Shown here in pieces: positions 33,113 to 41,440 of a stretch of DNA of 41,819 nt. The position numbers and the translations under genes are program-made. The DNA lies in assembly GCA_024638645.1 (NCBI GenBank), contig JAHEJX010000001.1:11268-53086 (forward strand), written 5' to 3'. Under the pieces are notes generated by a model. That model ran no database searches, was not told the origin of the DNA, and worked only from the letters and a program-made list of their open reading frames with translations. The stretch is from Actinomycetes bacterium. GTDB taxonomy: Bacteria > Actinomycetota > Acidimicrobiia > Spongiisociales > UBA5794. Each line of letters begins with the position of its first letter. Positions within the stretch are counted from its first letter, which is position 1.

Positions 33113-33663
33113 CGGTCCGCAGCCGAGCCCGGGATGCCGGGAACCCTATGGCGAAAGAGGCGCAGCGGCTGCTTCAGCTGATCCTCGATGAACACCCCGA
33201 GGCCGACAGCCAGAAAGACATCGCCGAGCGAGATGACGCTACCGGGAAGCGGGATCACATCGGCGAGAAATGCCAACCGGCTCGATTCGTCGAGCACCAC
33301 ATGTTTGGCTCCGAAAACGATGTCGCTGCCCCCTCCAGCAAGACGAATCGACTCCTCGAGCACCGGCATTCCATTGTTCAGACTGATCACCGTGAAGTTC
33401 ATGAGGAGGCCAATACCCGCAATCCACATACCCGGCTCCGAGCGGTTCAGCCACACGGTGATCAGTAGAACGACATAGGACACGAGAAAGAGGGCGACAA
33501 CCAGGCGGGAGTCGTCGACGAAATTGGCCACGATCTGCATACCAAACCCGATGAAGAGCAGTGGCCACGCACGCGCATATATATCGGGGAGATTCGAAAG
33601 CTTCCCGCCGCGCATGACCGAAACGACCACTGACACGACTAGCACCGCTATCAGCCACGTCAT
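33109..33663 (-). CDS. DUF5317 family membrane protein
   Basis: 184 aa, about five transmembrane helices, matching the DUF5317 pattern (RGGKLSNLPDIYARAWPLLF, VISLNNGMPV, VIPLPGSVISLGDVFLAVGL). Unknown function; I associate the family with HD-GYP genes in actinobacteria, which agrees with its position here. TATCGT lies six bases before the ATG. The C-terminal tail is basic and cytosolic. Confidence 0.8.
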   Translation of the reverse strand: MTWLIAVLVVSVVVSVMRGGKLSNLPDIYARAWPLLFIGFGMQIVANFVDDSRLVVALFLVSYVVLLITVWLNRSEPGMWIAGIGLLMNFTVISLNNGMPVLEESIRLAGGGSDIVFGAKHVVLDESSRLAFLADVIPLPGSVISLGDVFLAVGLGVFIEDQLKQPLRLFRHRVPGIPGSAADR

Positions 33664-33669
33664 GAGCTG

Positions 33670-33675
33670 ACGATA
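33670..33675 (-). promoter_or_regulatory. -10 element (TATCGT) of the DUF5317 gene
   Basis: TATCGT on the minus strand, six bases (CAGCTC) before the ATG. Confidence 0.5.
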
Positions 33676-33838
33676 GCCCGCGATAAAAGGTGTGCAGCCG
33701 GCCGCGACAGGCCTGTCACTGGATTCGCACGGTCGGTGATATCGTTGCGCCGGCGCTGCTGACCACTTTGCTACTCAAGAATTCCGCACTCTCGTCGTAA
33801 ATAGTTGAAAGTAAGGGAACCCACCATCCAAGGTCTTT

Positions 33839-35239
33839 ATGGCTACTGATCGTCGCCGTATCAAGAGCGTGCTCATCGGAGCAGTTATCGGGCTCTTCGT
33901 GCTTCTCCTCGGGACCGCTGTGGTTTGGGGTGTACAGAACGAAGAGAACGACATCCGGGATAGGGTTTCTGCCGCGCTCGCCGACGCCAACATCAGCGTC
34001 CAGGAGATCGATGTGCAGGGCCGCGACGTGTTCCTGTCCGGTGCGTCGGGTGAAGACGCCCGAGCCGCCGCGGAGAATGTCGTGCGCGACCTCAACGGGG
34101 TGCGCACGGTCGTGTGGAACGACCTGCCCGACGTAGTGATCATCAGCGACACAACCTCGGCCCCCGGTGGCGGAGGGTCTACGACCAGTGCTGTGCCCTC
34201 GACAGCTGTGCCGGGGGGCGGCGACACAACCGCAGCACCATCCACGTCAATATCACCGGAGCCTCCTGCCGGCGTCGCCAGTATCTCCGCCTCCCTCAAT
34301 CAGGGGGTTCTGACCCTTGCCGGGGCAGTACCAGACGCTGAGTCGGCGGCGCGCATTGCGGGCGTGGCCGAGCTCATCTACGCGCCGTTTGTCGAGGGAG
34401 AGATCACAGTTGATCCATCCCTTGAAACCGCCTCGTGGGTTCCTGGGGCAGCCGGTGTGATTGGCCGGCTACCAATCGTGAGCACCTCCGGCATCACTCT
34501 GGTCGGCGAGGAAGCAACGATCACCGGCGACGCCCCGACCGACATTCGCAAGGCACAGCTCGAAGGTGCGCTGACGCAGGCTCTCGGGCCAGACGTTGCA
34601 GTCAACTCTCTGGTGAATGTCACAGGACTCGCCGCTCCGTTCCTAGCAGCTTCTGCGCCGGGCGACGGAACGATGAACCTCGAGGGTGTCGTGCCAAGCC
34701 AAGAGGTGGCGGAGAGGATTGTCGGCGCCGCGATCCAGGTCTACGGCGAAGACAATGTCACGGGCAGCCTCGAAGTCCAGGACGGAGTCGCCGAGACATT
34801 CTCCCTGTTCCGAGTGCCGCTCGTCTTCATTCAGTTCGCTCCCGTGCCGCAATGGGAGTTCACCATTGATGACGATGTCATAACAGGTGCGCTCAAAGGG
34901 GGCGCTACTTTCGAATACGGCAGTTCGCAGCTCTCAGACCAGTTGATCGTGCTGCTGAATACTGCGGCCGGCATCCTGGTTCGCAATCCCACGCTGATCG
35001 GAACCGTCGAAGGGCATACCGACGACGTTGGGTCGGAAGGTTTCAATCAGAATCTCAGCGAGGCTCGGGCCCAGGCCGCAGTCGACTATTTGATCGCTGC
35101 AGGCGTGGACGCACAGCGCGTCGTGGCGATTGGTTATGGCGAGTCGCGGCCCATCGGCGACAACTCGACCGAAGAGGGGCGGGCCATCAACCGCCGAATT
35201 GAATTCTTCCTGGGACCGGTACCACAAGGAGGCGCGTGA
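33839..35239 (+). CDS. BON and OmpA-like domain envelope protein (ArfA-like)
   Basis: 466 aa. One N-terminal transmembrane anchor (about 9-31), a BON-like domain (about 38-100), a Ser/Thr/Gly/Pro linker (about 105-143), two further BON-like repeats (about 145-215 and 218-320) and a C-terminal OmpA/MotB peptidoglycan-binding domain: GATFEYGSSQLSD, GHTDDVGSEGFNQNLSEARAQAAVDYL, VVAIGYGESRPIGDNSTEEGRAINRRIEF. The order resembles mycobacterial ArfA. It probably tethers the membrane to the cell wall. AAGGT lies five bases before the ATG. Translationally linked to the following coiled-coil gene. Confidence 0.85.
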   Translation: MATDRRRIKSVLIGAVIGLFVLLLGTAVVWGVQNEENDIRDRVSAALADANISVQEIDVQGRDVFLSGASGEDARAAAENVVRDLNGVRTVVWNDLPDVVIISDTTSAPGGGGSTTSAVPSTAVPGGGDTTAAPSTSISPEPPAGVASISASLNQGVLTLAGAVPDAESAARIAGVAELIYAPFVEGEITVDPSLETASWVPGAAGVIGRLPIVSTSGITLVGEEATITGDAPTDIRKAQLEGALTQALGPDVAVNSLVNVTGLAAPFLAASAPGDGTMNLEGVVPSQEVAERIVGAAIQVYGEDNVTGSLEVQDGVAETFSLFRVPLVFIQFAPVPQWEFTIDDDVITGALKGGATFEYGSSQLSDQLIVLLNTAAGILVRNPTLIGTVEGHTDDVGSEGFNQNLSEARAQAAVDYLIAAGVDAQRVVAIGYGESRPIGDNSTEEGRAINRRIEFFLGPVPQGGA

Positions 35240-35808
35240 TGCGCGGATCGCTCTATGCAATAGCTGAAATCGCACTGTTCGTGATCGGGGCCGGTCTGCT
35301 CGGTCTGCTGCTCGGTTTGCTGATCCGTCGCCCGCGGCCGACGACGGTCAGGGCCGCCGCTTCGGCAGGACCGGCCCGAGTGGAAGTGGAGCGCCGTTTG
35401 GCCGCCGCCCAGTCGCGTAGTGAGGACCTCGAATCGAAACTGAACGCCTCCATGGCGAAGCTCGACAACCTCGAAATGCAGAACAAGAAGCTCGAAGAGA
35501 TCAGTGCGGCAGCCGTGAACTTCCAACCTGACGTCGACATCGACGCGCTCAAGGAGCGGGCATCGGTCGTTGACCGACTCGAAGATGAACTGGCGCAGCG
35601 TGACAGCGCCCTTGCCGACAGGGAACGCGAGCTCGCCGCCGCCGCTCGCCGCATCGCGGCGCTCGAAGGCGGCGAAAGCGTCTCACCGGCGGCTGCGGCC
35701 TCCCCGCCACCATCGACCGAGTCCGACTTCGTGACGCCTCGTCAGAACCCAACAGGTTCTGGAGCCATGACGGACATAATCGAGTTCGAGGTCGGTGGCG
35801 CGGACTGA
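35239..35808 (+). CDS. Membrane-anchored coiled-coil protein
   Basis: 189 aa: one transmembrane helix (about 8-30), a basic RRPRP juncture, then a long coiled coil (about 45-145: VEVERRLAAAQSRSEDLESKL, LDNLEMQNKKLEEI, DRLEDELAQRDSALADRERE), and an acidic unstructured tail with an EFEVGGAD end. The ATG at 35239 shares its first base with the previous stop and has AAGGAGG upstream; the in-frame GTG 35236 is less well placed. Likely a partner of the OmpA-like protein; function unknown. Confidence 0.8.
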   Translation: MRGSLYAIAEIALFVIGAGLLGLLLGLLIRRPRPTTVRAAASAGPARVEVERRLAAAQSRSEDLESKLNASMAKLDNLEMQNKKLEEISAAAVNFQPDVDIDALKERASVVDRLEDELAQRDSALADRERELAAAARRIAALEGGESVSPAAAASPPPSTESDFVTPRQNPTGSGAMTDIIEFEVGGAD

Positions 35809-35813
35809 TGTTT

Positions 35814-35835
35814 CGAGCAAATCAGGATTTGCTCG
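35814..35835. terminator. Hairpin between convergent genes
   Basis: CGAGCAAAT and ATTTGCTCG form a perfect 9-bp stem with loop CAGG, six bases after the coiled-coil gene stop. A second stem, TCGCTCG/CGAGCGA (35844-35850/35861-35867), follows at once, giving a terminator pair usable from both strands. Confidence 0.6.
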
Positions 35836-35867
35836 AGAATTGCTCGCTCGAATCCTGATGCGAGCGA
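35818..35867. repeat. Short intergenic repeat, copy 1
   Basis: GCAAATCAGGATTTGCTCG followed by AGAATTGCTCGCTCGA resembles the sequence at 37151-37183 (GCAAATCAGGAT, CTGGCCG, ATTGCTCGATTCGA). Both copies lie in gaps between convergent genes, so they may be remnants of one small terminator-like element. Confidence 0.45.
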
Positions 35868-35869
35868 AA

Positions 35870-36475
35870 TCACCCTCCAAACCAGGTGGCGATTACTCCG
35901 TCGATCTGTGCTTCGTCCAACTCTCCGAAGATCGACTGCAGGATCACGCCCTCTGACGAGATCACGTAGGTGACCGGGAGGCCAAAAGTCGGATAGAGAG
36001 CATTCACGACATCGCGCTCGTCCAAACCAATTGTGTAAGTGACGCCCAGCTCCCGAGCGAAGTCCTCTGCGGCCTGATTGTCGTCTTGGACTGCGACACC
36101 GACGAACTTCACGCCGGGGTGCCGCTCCGATGCAGCTTCCAAAGCCGGCATTTCGGCGCGGCACGGGGTGCACCACGACGCCCACAAGTTCAGCATGACA
36201 GGCGTCGCTTCTGTCGATTGGTGGTTGGAAAGGGAGAAGGGCACACCGTCAAGCGTCGGCACGGTGAAGTCGGGAGCGGGGTCGTTGGTGCCCAGATCCG
36301 CTGCACTCAAATCCTGGAGGCTCACCCGCTCTGGCAAAGCAGTCGCCTGTTCCCGACCTTGCGTCCAGGCGTAGGCGGCCACCCCAGTCGACAGGAAGGC
36401 AAGGACGGCGAGTATCCACAGCAGCCGGCGCGAGGGGCCGGGGCGCGCTCGCCGGGAAGGTTCGAGCTGATCCAT
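35870..36475 (-). CDS. TlpA/ResA-like membrane-anchored thioredoxin
   Basis: 201 aa: signal anchor (about 18-37), extracytoplasmic thioredoxin fold with redox pair Cys102-Cys105 in WASWCTPCRAEMP and cis-proline GLPVTYV. Such proteins reduce or oxidise disulfides outside the membrane, for example during cytochrome c assembly; no partner genes are adjacent. TACCGT lies seven bases before the ATG and no ribosome site is seen. Divergent from the sulfite-oxidase-like gene, 55 bp apart. Confidence 0.88.
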   Translation of the reverse strand: MDQLEPSRRARPGPSRRLLWILAVLAFLSTGVAAYAWTQGREQATALPERVSLQDLSAADLGTNDPAPDFTVPTLDGVPFSLSNHQSTEATPVMLNLWASWCTPCRAEMPALEAASERHPGVKFVGVAVQDDNQAAEDFARELGVTYTIGLDERDVVNALYPTFGLPVTYVISSEGVILQSIFGELDEAQIDGVIATWFGG

Positions 36476-36482
36476 GACTCAA

Positions 36483-36488
36483 ACGGTA
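36483..36488 (-). promoter_or_regulatory. -10 element (TACCGT) of the TlpA-like gene
   Basis: TACCGT on the minus strand, seven bases (TTGAGTC) before ATG 36475. Confidence 0.5.
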
Positions 36489-36517
36489 ATCGTCAGTTCG
36501 GTGTACACCAGCTGACG

Positions 36518-36523
36518 TAGACT
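36518..36523 (+). promoter_or_regulatory. -10 element (TAGACT) of the molybdoenzyme gene
   Basis: TAGACT, seven bases (CGCTGCC) before ATG 36531; no ribosome site. Confidence 0.5.
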
Positions 36524-36530
36524 CGCTGCC

Positions 36531-37142
36531 ATGTCCTTCTTCAAACGCAACCGAGCCGAACTCGAGGCGAAAGGCATCGACCCCGACCGGGTGCCGCCCG
36601 GCCAGTATGTGACGGAACGCTTCCCCGTGCTACATGCTGGGACTGTGCCGACGGTCGATCTTGCGGCGTGGCGCTTCGGAGTCAAGGGCCTGGTTGGAGA
36701 GGAGAAGGAGTGGACCTGGGATGAGTTCCGCGCCATGCCATCGACCGGCATCACCGCCGATATCCATTGCGTCACCAAGTGGACCAAGCTCGACACCAAC
36801 TGGAAAGGCGTGCCGGTTCGTCACATCTGGGACCAGCTCGATGTCGATGCCTCCGCCACACATGTACTCCTCTACGCCTATCACGGGTTCACCGCCAACC
36901 TCCCCATCGAGGACTTCGTACGAGAAGGAAACCTTTTCGCGCATACGTATGACGGCGAGGATCTCGATCTCAAGCACGGCTACCCCCTGCGCCTCGTCGT
37001 ACCGCACCTCTACTTTTGGAAGTCCGTGAAGTGGGTGCTCGGTTTCAACGTTTTGTCAGCAGACGAGCCCGGCTTCTGGGAACGCAACGGGTACCACATG
37101 TATGGCGACCCTTTCAAGGAACAGAGGTATTGGGGTTCGTAG
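36531..37142 (+). CDS. Sulfite-oxidase-family molybdopterin oxidoreductase
   Basis: 203 aa, a single Mo-pterin domain. Cys80 in DIHCVTKWT is the expected molybdenum ligand; RFGVKGLV, GYPLRLVVPHLYFWKSVKWV and the C-terminal GFWERNGYHMYGDP match the short stand-alone MsrP/YuiH-like members. No Tat or Sec signal, so it is probably cytosolic, and no haem domain is present. Substrate unknown. A leaderless start is likely. Confidence 0.9.
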   Translation: MSFFKRNRAELEAKGIDPDRVPPGQYVTERFPVLHAGTVPTVDLAAWRFGVKGLVGEEKEWTWDEFRAMPSTGITADIHCVTKWTKLDTNWKGVPVRHIWDQLDVDASATHVLLYAYHGFTANLPIEDFVREGNLFAHTYDGEDLDLKHGYPLRLVVPHLYFWKSVKWVLGFNVLSADEPGFWERNGYHMYGDPFKEQRYWGS

Positions 37143-37150
37143 GGGCTCGG

Positions 37151-37183
37151 GCAAATCAGGATCTGGCCGATTGCTCGATTCGA
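37151..37183. repeat. Short intergenic repeat, copy 2
   Basis: Second, diverged copy of the element at 35818-35867, starting nine bases after the molybdoenzyme stop and lying before the convergent metallo-beta-lactamase gene. The rest of the 200-bp gap (to 37343) shows nothing I can support. Confidence 0.4.
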
Positions 37184-37343
37184 TGGGCTGCGCCCACCTG
37201 CTTGCACATTCGTGGCCCCCTCGGGGCTCTCAGCCCTCAGCTCAGGCACATGTCTTTCGCTTCGAGGCAAGCGGCGACGGGGTTGGCGCGGCCGGAGTCG
37301 GCCTCACATCCGTAGTCGGCGGCCGCTTCCAATCGGCGACAGG

Positions 37344-38066
37344 TCAGCGTTTCGCCATTCTCACTGCTTCCGCCGCTTGGCCTCGATAGGGGCTGCCGTG
37401 GCCCGGCAGGACCAGTTCCGTGTCGAGCCGACCCAATGCTTCCAGGCTCGCTCGGGCTTGGGCCGGATCCTTGTGAAAGATACCGGGCATCAGCTGGGGG
37501 TCACCGTCGCGGTTGTTGAGGAGATCGCGGGTCACGAGAGCGTCGCCCGTAAACAGCGTCTTGCTCTCCGCGACATAGAACGAGGCGTGGCCGATCGTAT
37601 GGCCGGGGGAGTAAACCGCCTGCGGTCTGCCGGGTATGTCGAGAATCTCACCGTCGGTGAAGGTGACTACCGAGCTCACACTCGGGGCATTCATGACGCC
37701 GACCTTCACGAGGCCAATGAGGAACTTCCAGGTGCCCAGCTTCCACAGCGGGAGCTGCGGGATCTTGACGGCGTGCACTTTCTGATTGCCTGTGGCGATG
37801 GGGCCTTCGACTTCGCTGGTGCGGACCTCGGTCCCAGCATCGTTGGCCTCAGCAGCGAATCCAATGTGGTCGGCATGGGCGTGAGTCATGATGATTGCCT
37901 CGACGTCGTCCCGTTTCATACCGATTGAGGCCAGGCCGGCTTCCAACTTCGGCAGTTCCTTGGAACAACCGGCGTCGACAACGGTCGCTTTCCCCCCGTC
38001 GGTCAGTAAGTAGAAGTTGTGAATGTCCGTGCCGAGTCGATATACGCCATCGCCGACTTGTTGCAT
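37344..38066 (-). CDS. Metallo-beta-lactamase fold hydrolase
   Basis: 240 aa. Metal ligands THAHADH, the later His of SPGHTIGHAS, the Asp of LFTGDALV and the C-terminal LPGHGSPYRG give a complete two-metal site of the glyoxalase II-like branch. No signal peptide. ATG 38066 is preferred because GAGGAGG lies five bases upstream, and it leads straight into VGDGVYRLGT; the frame extends upstream to 38129 but without support. The substrate (thioester, lactone or other) is unknown. Confidence 0.88.
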   Translation of the reverse strand: MQQVGDGVYRLGTDIHNFYLLTDGGKATVVDAGCSKELPKLEAGLASIGMKRDDVEAIIMTHAHADHIGFAAEANDAGTEVRTSEVEGPIATGNQKVHAVKIPQLPLWKLGTWKFLIGLVKVGVMNAPSVSSVVTFTDGEILDIPGRPQAVYSPGHTIGHASFYVAESKTLFTGDALVTRDLLNNRDGDPQLMPGIFHKDPAQARASLEALGRLDTELVLPGHGSPYRGQAAEAVRMAKR

Positions 38067-38241
38067 AAGCCTCCTCGTTCTTGATTTCGAATTTAGCGAA
38101 GACCTTCTCAGGTGGGCGTGCGTTGCCAAGAAGGTCGGTTCTTGCCTTTGAGGAAAGTTCTTGACGCTTCATTCGCGAGCCACGGCGAAGGCCGAGCCGT
38201 CTCGTCGTATCCTTGACGGGAGAAGAACGAAGAGGTGGCAC

Positions 38242-40923
38242 ATGGCGAACAACGATCCCTTTCAGGCGATGTCGACTCAAGGGACAGCAAGAGGTGAGCG
38301 GACTATCTACCGGCTCGCCGCGCTCAAGGATCTCGGCGACATCGACTCCTTGCCGTACACGATCAAGGTCCTGCTCGAGTCGGCGCTACGCAACCACGAC
38401 GGCGAGGCGATCACGGACGAAGACGTGCGGGCGCTCGCCCAGTACGACGCGACCAAGGTTGGAGAGACCGAAGTCGCGTTCGCTCCGGCCCGCGTCGTTT
38501 TGCAGGACTTCACCGGTGTACCTGCAATCGTGGACCTCGCAGCAATGCGCTCTGCAATCGTCCGTATGACGGGCGACGAAGCTTCGGCCCAGAAAGTCAA
38601 TCCGCAGGTTCCGGTGGATCTGGTTGTCGACCACTCGGTCCAAGTCGACGTCTTCAATCGCCCAGATGCTCTCCAGATCAACTCGGAACGAGAGTTCGAG
38701 CGCAACATGGAGCGCTACGAGTTCCTGAAATGGGGCCGATCGGCCTTCGACAACTTCAAGGTCGTGCCACCCGCAACCGGCATCGTTCACCAGGTGAACC
38801 TCGAGTACCTGGCCCAAGTCGTTTGGGATGATGGTGAGAGCCTGTATCCGGACTCGCTTGTGGGGACTGACTCGCACACCACGATGATCAACGGGCTCGG
38901 AGTGGTCGGATGGGGCGTCGGCGGCATCGAGGCTGAGGCGGCAATGGTCGGCCAGCCGATTTCGATGCTGCTGCCGGAGGTGGTCGGATTCCGGCTCACC
39001 GGTCGACTGCCCGAGGGAGCCACGGCGACGGACCTCGTATTGCGGGTCACAGAAATGCTCCGCGAGCACGGTGTTGTCGGGAAGTTCGTCGAATTCCACG
39101 GCCCAGGCATGGAGACGATGCCTCTGGCCAACCGGGCAACGATTGCCAACATGTGTCCGGAGTACGGCGCAACCGTCGGCTTCTTCCCGGTAGACGAGCG
39201 GACAATCGAGTACATGCGCCTCACCGGACGGGACGAAGAACACATTGCTGCGGTCGCGGAGTACTGCAAGACGCAGGGCATGTGGCGTGATGACGACCGT
39301 GAGATCGTCTACAGCTCCAATCTCGAGCTCGACATGTCGACAGTGAAGCCGTCGCTTGCCGGCCCGAAGCGCCCCCAAGATCGGATAGAGCTCTCTGCGA
39401 TGAAGTCACAGTGGGCGGTTGACCTTGAAGGCGGGCTGCGCCCTCCTGGATCACGGGCTTCTAGCCCGGTACCAACCGAATTCGACGGTGCGTCTTTCGA
39501 CCTCGCTGATGGCGATGTGGTGATTGCCGCCATAACGTCTTGTACCAACACCTCGAATCCCGACGTGATGGTGGGAGCGGGCCTCGTGGCTCGCAAAGCA
39601 CGGGAAAGGGGCCTGACTCGCAAACCATGGGTGAAGACATCTCTTGCGCCCGGATCCAAGGTTGTTACCGACTACTTGGAACGCTCCAGCCTCATGGACG
39701 ATCTCGAGGCCCTGGGCTTCTATTTGGTGGGGTATGGATGCACAACGTGCATAGGTAACTCGGGGCCCCTGCCTGAAGAAATCTCCAAGTCGATCAACGA
39801 GAACGACCTCGTCGTTGCATCGGTGCTGTCCGGCAACCGCAACTTTGAAGGCCGCATCTCGCAGGATGTGCGCGCCAACTACCTCGCATCTCCGCCACTC
39901 GTGGTGGCATACGCCATTGCCGGCACGGTCGAGATCGACCTCACATCGGAGCCCATCGGCCGCGACGACCAGGACAACGACGTCTATCTCGCCGACATCT
40001 GGCCGTCCCAAGATGAGATTGCAGCCCTAGTCGCGGAGAACGTCACCAGCGATCAGTTCCGCACCCAGTACGCCAATGTGTTCGAAGGCTCAGACGAGTG
40101 GCGAGCGATCGATGCTGCAGGCGGAGACCTCTTCGCATGGGATCCCGAATCCACCTATGTTCAGGAACCGCCGTTCTTCATCGATCTCGGCCCTGAGCCG
40201 GCGCCGATCCAGCCGGTTAGCGGAGCCCGAGTGCTCTTGAAGCTGGGAGATTCGATTACCACCGACCACATCTCGCCGGCCGGCGCCATTGCGCTGGAAA
40301 GCCCTGCAGGGCAATACCTGACCGAGCGGGGAGTGGAGCGGCGGTTGTTCAACAGCTACGGATCGCGTCGCGGCAATGACCGCGTAATGACGCGGGGGAC
40401 TTTCGCCAACATCCGCGTTCGCAACCAACTCGCTCCGGGGACGGAGGGCGGCTTCACCACCGACTTCACAACTGGTGAGGTACGCACCGTCTACGAGGCG
40501 TCTCTCAACTACAAGAACGCGATGATCCCGCTGGTCGTGCTGGCCGGCAAGGATTATGGGATGGGTAGCTCCCGTGACTGGGCCGCCAAGGGTTCGTTCT
40601 TGCTAGGCGTCAAGGCAGTGATTGCGGAGAGCTACGAGCGCATCCACCGCTCGAACCTCGTGATGATGGGTGTGTTGCCGCTGACATTCTCCGAAGGGGT
40701 CAGCGCTGACAGCCTCGGCCTCGATGGTACGGAATCTTTCGATATCGCAATCGACGACACACTGGAGCCGAGGCAGCCGGTATCCGTTATCGCTACGAAG
40801 TCCGATGGATCGACGGTCACGTTCGAGACCACGTGCCGGGCGGATACTCCAGTCGAGATCCAATATCTTCGCCACGGCGGAATCCTCCACATGGTGCTGC
40901 GAAAGATGGCTGCCGGCTCCTAA
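38242..40923 (+). CDS. acnA: Aconitate hydratase, AcnA/IRP1 type
   Basis: [4Fe-4S] enzyme isomerising citrate and isocitrate in the TCA cycle; 893 aa, normal for this branch. Cluster cysteines are Cys434 (TSCTNTSNP), Cys500 and Cys503 (GCTTCIG). [20 protein letters not shown] is the large-domain signature and [10 protein letters not shown] in the swivel domain holds active-site Ser and Arg. ATG 38242 has AGAGGTGG upstream; the in-frame start at 38161 would add 27 residues not seen in the family. Single-gene transcript by spacing. Confidence 0.94.
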   Translation: MANNDPFQAMSTQGTARGERTIYRLAALKDLGDIDSLPYTIKVLLESALRNHDGEAITDEDVRALAQYDATKVGETEVAFAPARVVLQDFTGVPAIVDLAAMRSAIVRMTGDEASAQKVNPQVPVDLVVDHSVQVDVFNRPDALQINSEREFERNMERYEFLKWGRSAFDNFKVVPPATGIVHQVNLEYLAQVVWDDGESLYPDSLVGTDSHTTMINGLGVVGWGVGGIEAEAAMVGQPISMLLPEVVGFRLTGRLPEGATATDLVLRVTEMLREHGVVGKFVEFHGPGMETMPLANRATIANMCPEYGATVGFFPVDERTIEYMRLTGRDEEHIAAVAEYCKTQGMWRDDDREIVYSSNLELDMSTVKPSLAGPKRPQDRIELSAMKSQWAVDLEGGLRPPGSRASSPVPTEFDGASFDLADGDVVIAAITSCTNTSNPDVMVGAGLVARKARERGLTRKPWVKTSLAPGSKVVTDYLERSSLMDDLEALGFYLVGYGCTTCIGNSGPLPEEISKSINENDLVVASVLSGNRNFEGRISQDVRANYLASPPLVVAYAIAGTVEIDLTSEPIGRDDQDNDVYLADIWPSQDEIAALVAENVTSDQFRTQYANVFEGSDEWRAIDAAGGDLFAWDPESTYVQEPPFFIDLGPEPAPIQPVSGARVLLKLGDSITTDHISPAGAIALESPAGQYLTERGVERRLFNSYGSRRGNDRVMTRGTFANIRVRNQLAPGTEGGFTTDFTTGEVRTVYEASLNYKNAMIPLVVLAGKDYGMGSSRDWAAKGSFLLGVKAVIAESYERIHRSNLVMMGVLPLTFSEGVSADSLGLDGTESFDIAIDDTLEPRQPVSVIATKSDGSTVTFETTCRADTPVEIQYLRHGGILHMVLRKMAAGS

Positions 40924-40960
40924 ACGTGCCTTATCGTCAAGCCCGAGTTGCTGCGTCCGC

Positions 40961-41278
40961 CTAGTCGCTGCCCAGCACGTCGTCGACCCAACCCATGGCC
41001 GCCGTCGCCGCTGGCAGTCCGACAGTCGTGACGGCGAGCAGCGCTGCATGGCGGATTTCGCCGGCAGTGACGCCGAGGTCGAGAGCCTTGCGGACGCTGG
41101 AGCGAACCGCCCCCTCCGAACTTCGCCCGATCGCGATTCCAAGCTTTACCAGCCGCTGTGATCGTGGGTCGAGGGGACCGGCACCGTCGACGGCGCCAGC
41201 GAGTACGTCGATGCCGTCCGCAACCGCAGGATGGCGTTGCCTGAAGGTCGTGTACGCGTCCGGGAGATAGTCGGTCAA
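40961..41278 (-). CDS. CMD/AhpD-fold protein lacking the active cysteines
   Basis: 105 aa of the carboxymuconolactone decarboxylase fold (LVKLGIAIGRSSEGAVRSSVRKALDLGVTAGEIRHAALLA). In AhpD-type members the segment EGAVRSSVRKAL would read CxxCxxxHxxxAL; both cysteines and the histidine are absent here, so a peroxidase activity is unlikely. It may be a decarboxylase-like or structural member. Starts at TTG 41278 with GAAGGGG upstream. Divergent from the oxidoreductase gene, sharing the upstream region that contains the Crp-like site. Confidence 0.8.
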   Translation of the reverse strand: MTDYLPDAYTTFRQRHPAVADGIDVLAGAVDGAGPLDPRSQRLVKLGIAIGRSSEGAVRSSVRKALDLGVTAGEIRHAALLAVTTVGLPAATAAMGWVDDVLGSD

Positions 41279-41348
41279 AAAGAGCCCCTTCGCAGATTCC
41301 TGCCAGTCACAGTAGCTATGGCCGGGGGTTTCATGGGTCTGACGGGCT

Positions 41349-41364
41349 TGTGAAAGATTTCACA
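41349..41364 (+). promoter_or_regulatory. Crp/Fnr-type operator, perfect TGTGA-N6-TCACA
   Basis: TGTGAAAGATTTCACA matches the Crp consensus half-sites exactly, with a six-base spacer. A second pair, TGTGA (41367-41371) and TCACA (41383-41387), overlaps downstream with an 11-base spacer and is less convincing. TATGACT at 41375-41381 is a possible -10. It lies 77 bp before the oxidoreductase ATG and 71 bp before the CMD gene start on the other strand. Confidence 0.65.
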
Positions 41365-41440
41365 TTTGTGACTTATGACTCTTCACACAGAGCCCGGCAG
41401 CCGGTTGATTGGCATCAACGAGGGAGAGGAGCAAGACGCC

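Noticed and set aside
37212-37928. Plus-strand frame of 238 codons over the metallo-beta-lactamase gene
   Set aside because: Antisense to a gene with complete metal-binding motifs.
38386-39378. Minus-strand frame of 330 codons within aconitase
   Set aside because: Fully antisense to a certain gene; no domain pattern.
41367-41387. Second Crp site (TGTGA-N11-TCACA)
   Set aside because: Half-sites are exact but the 11-base spacer does not fit the dimer geometry; only the N6 site is kept.
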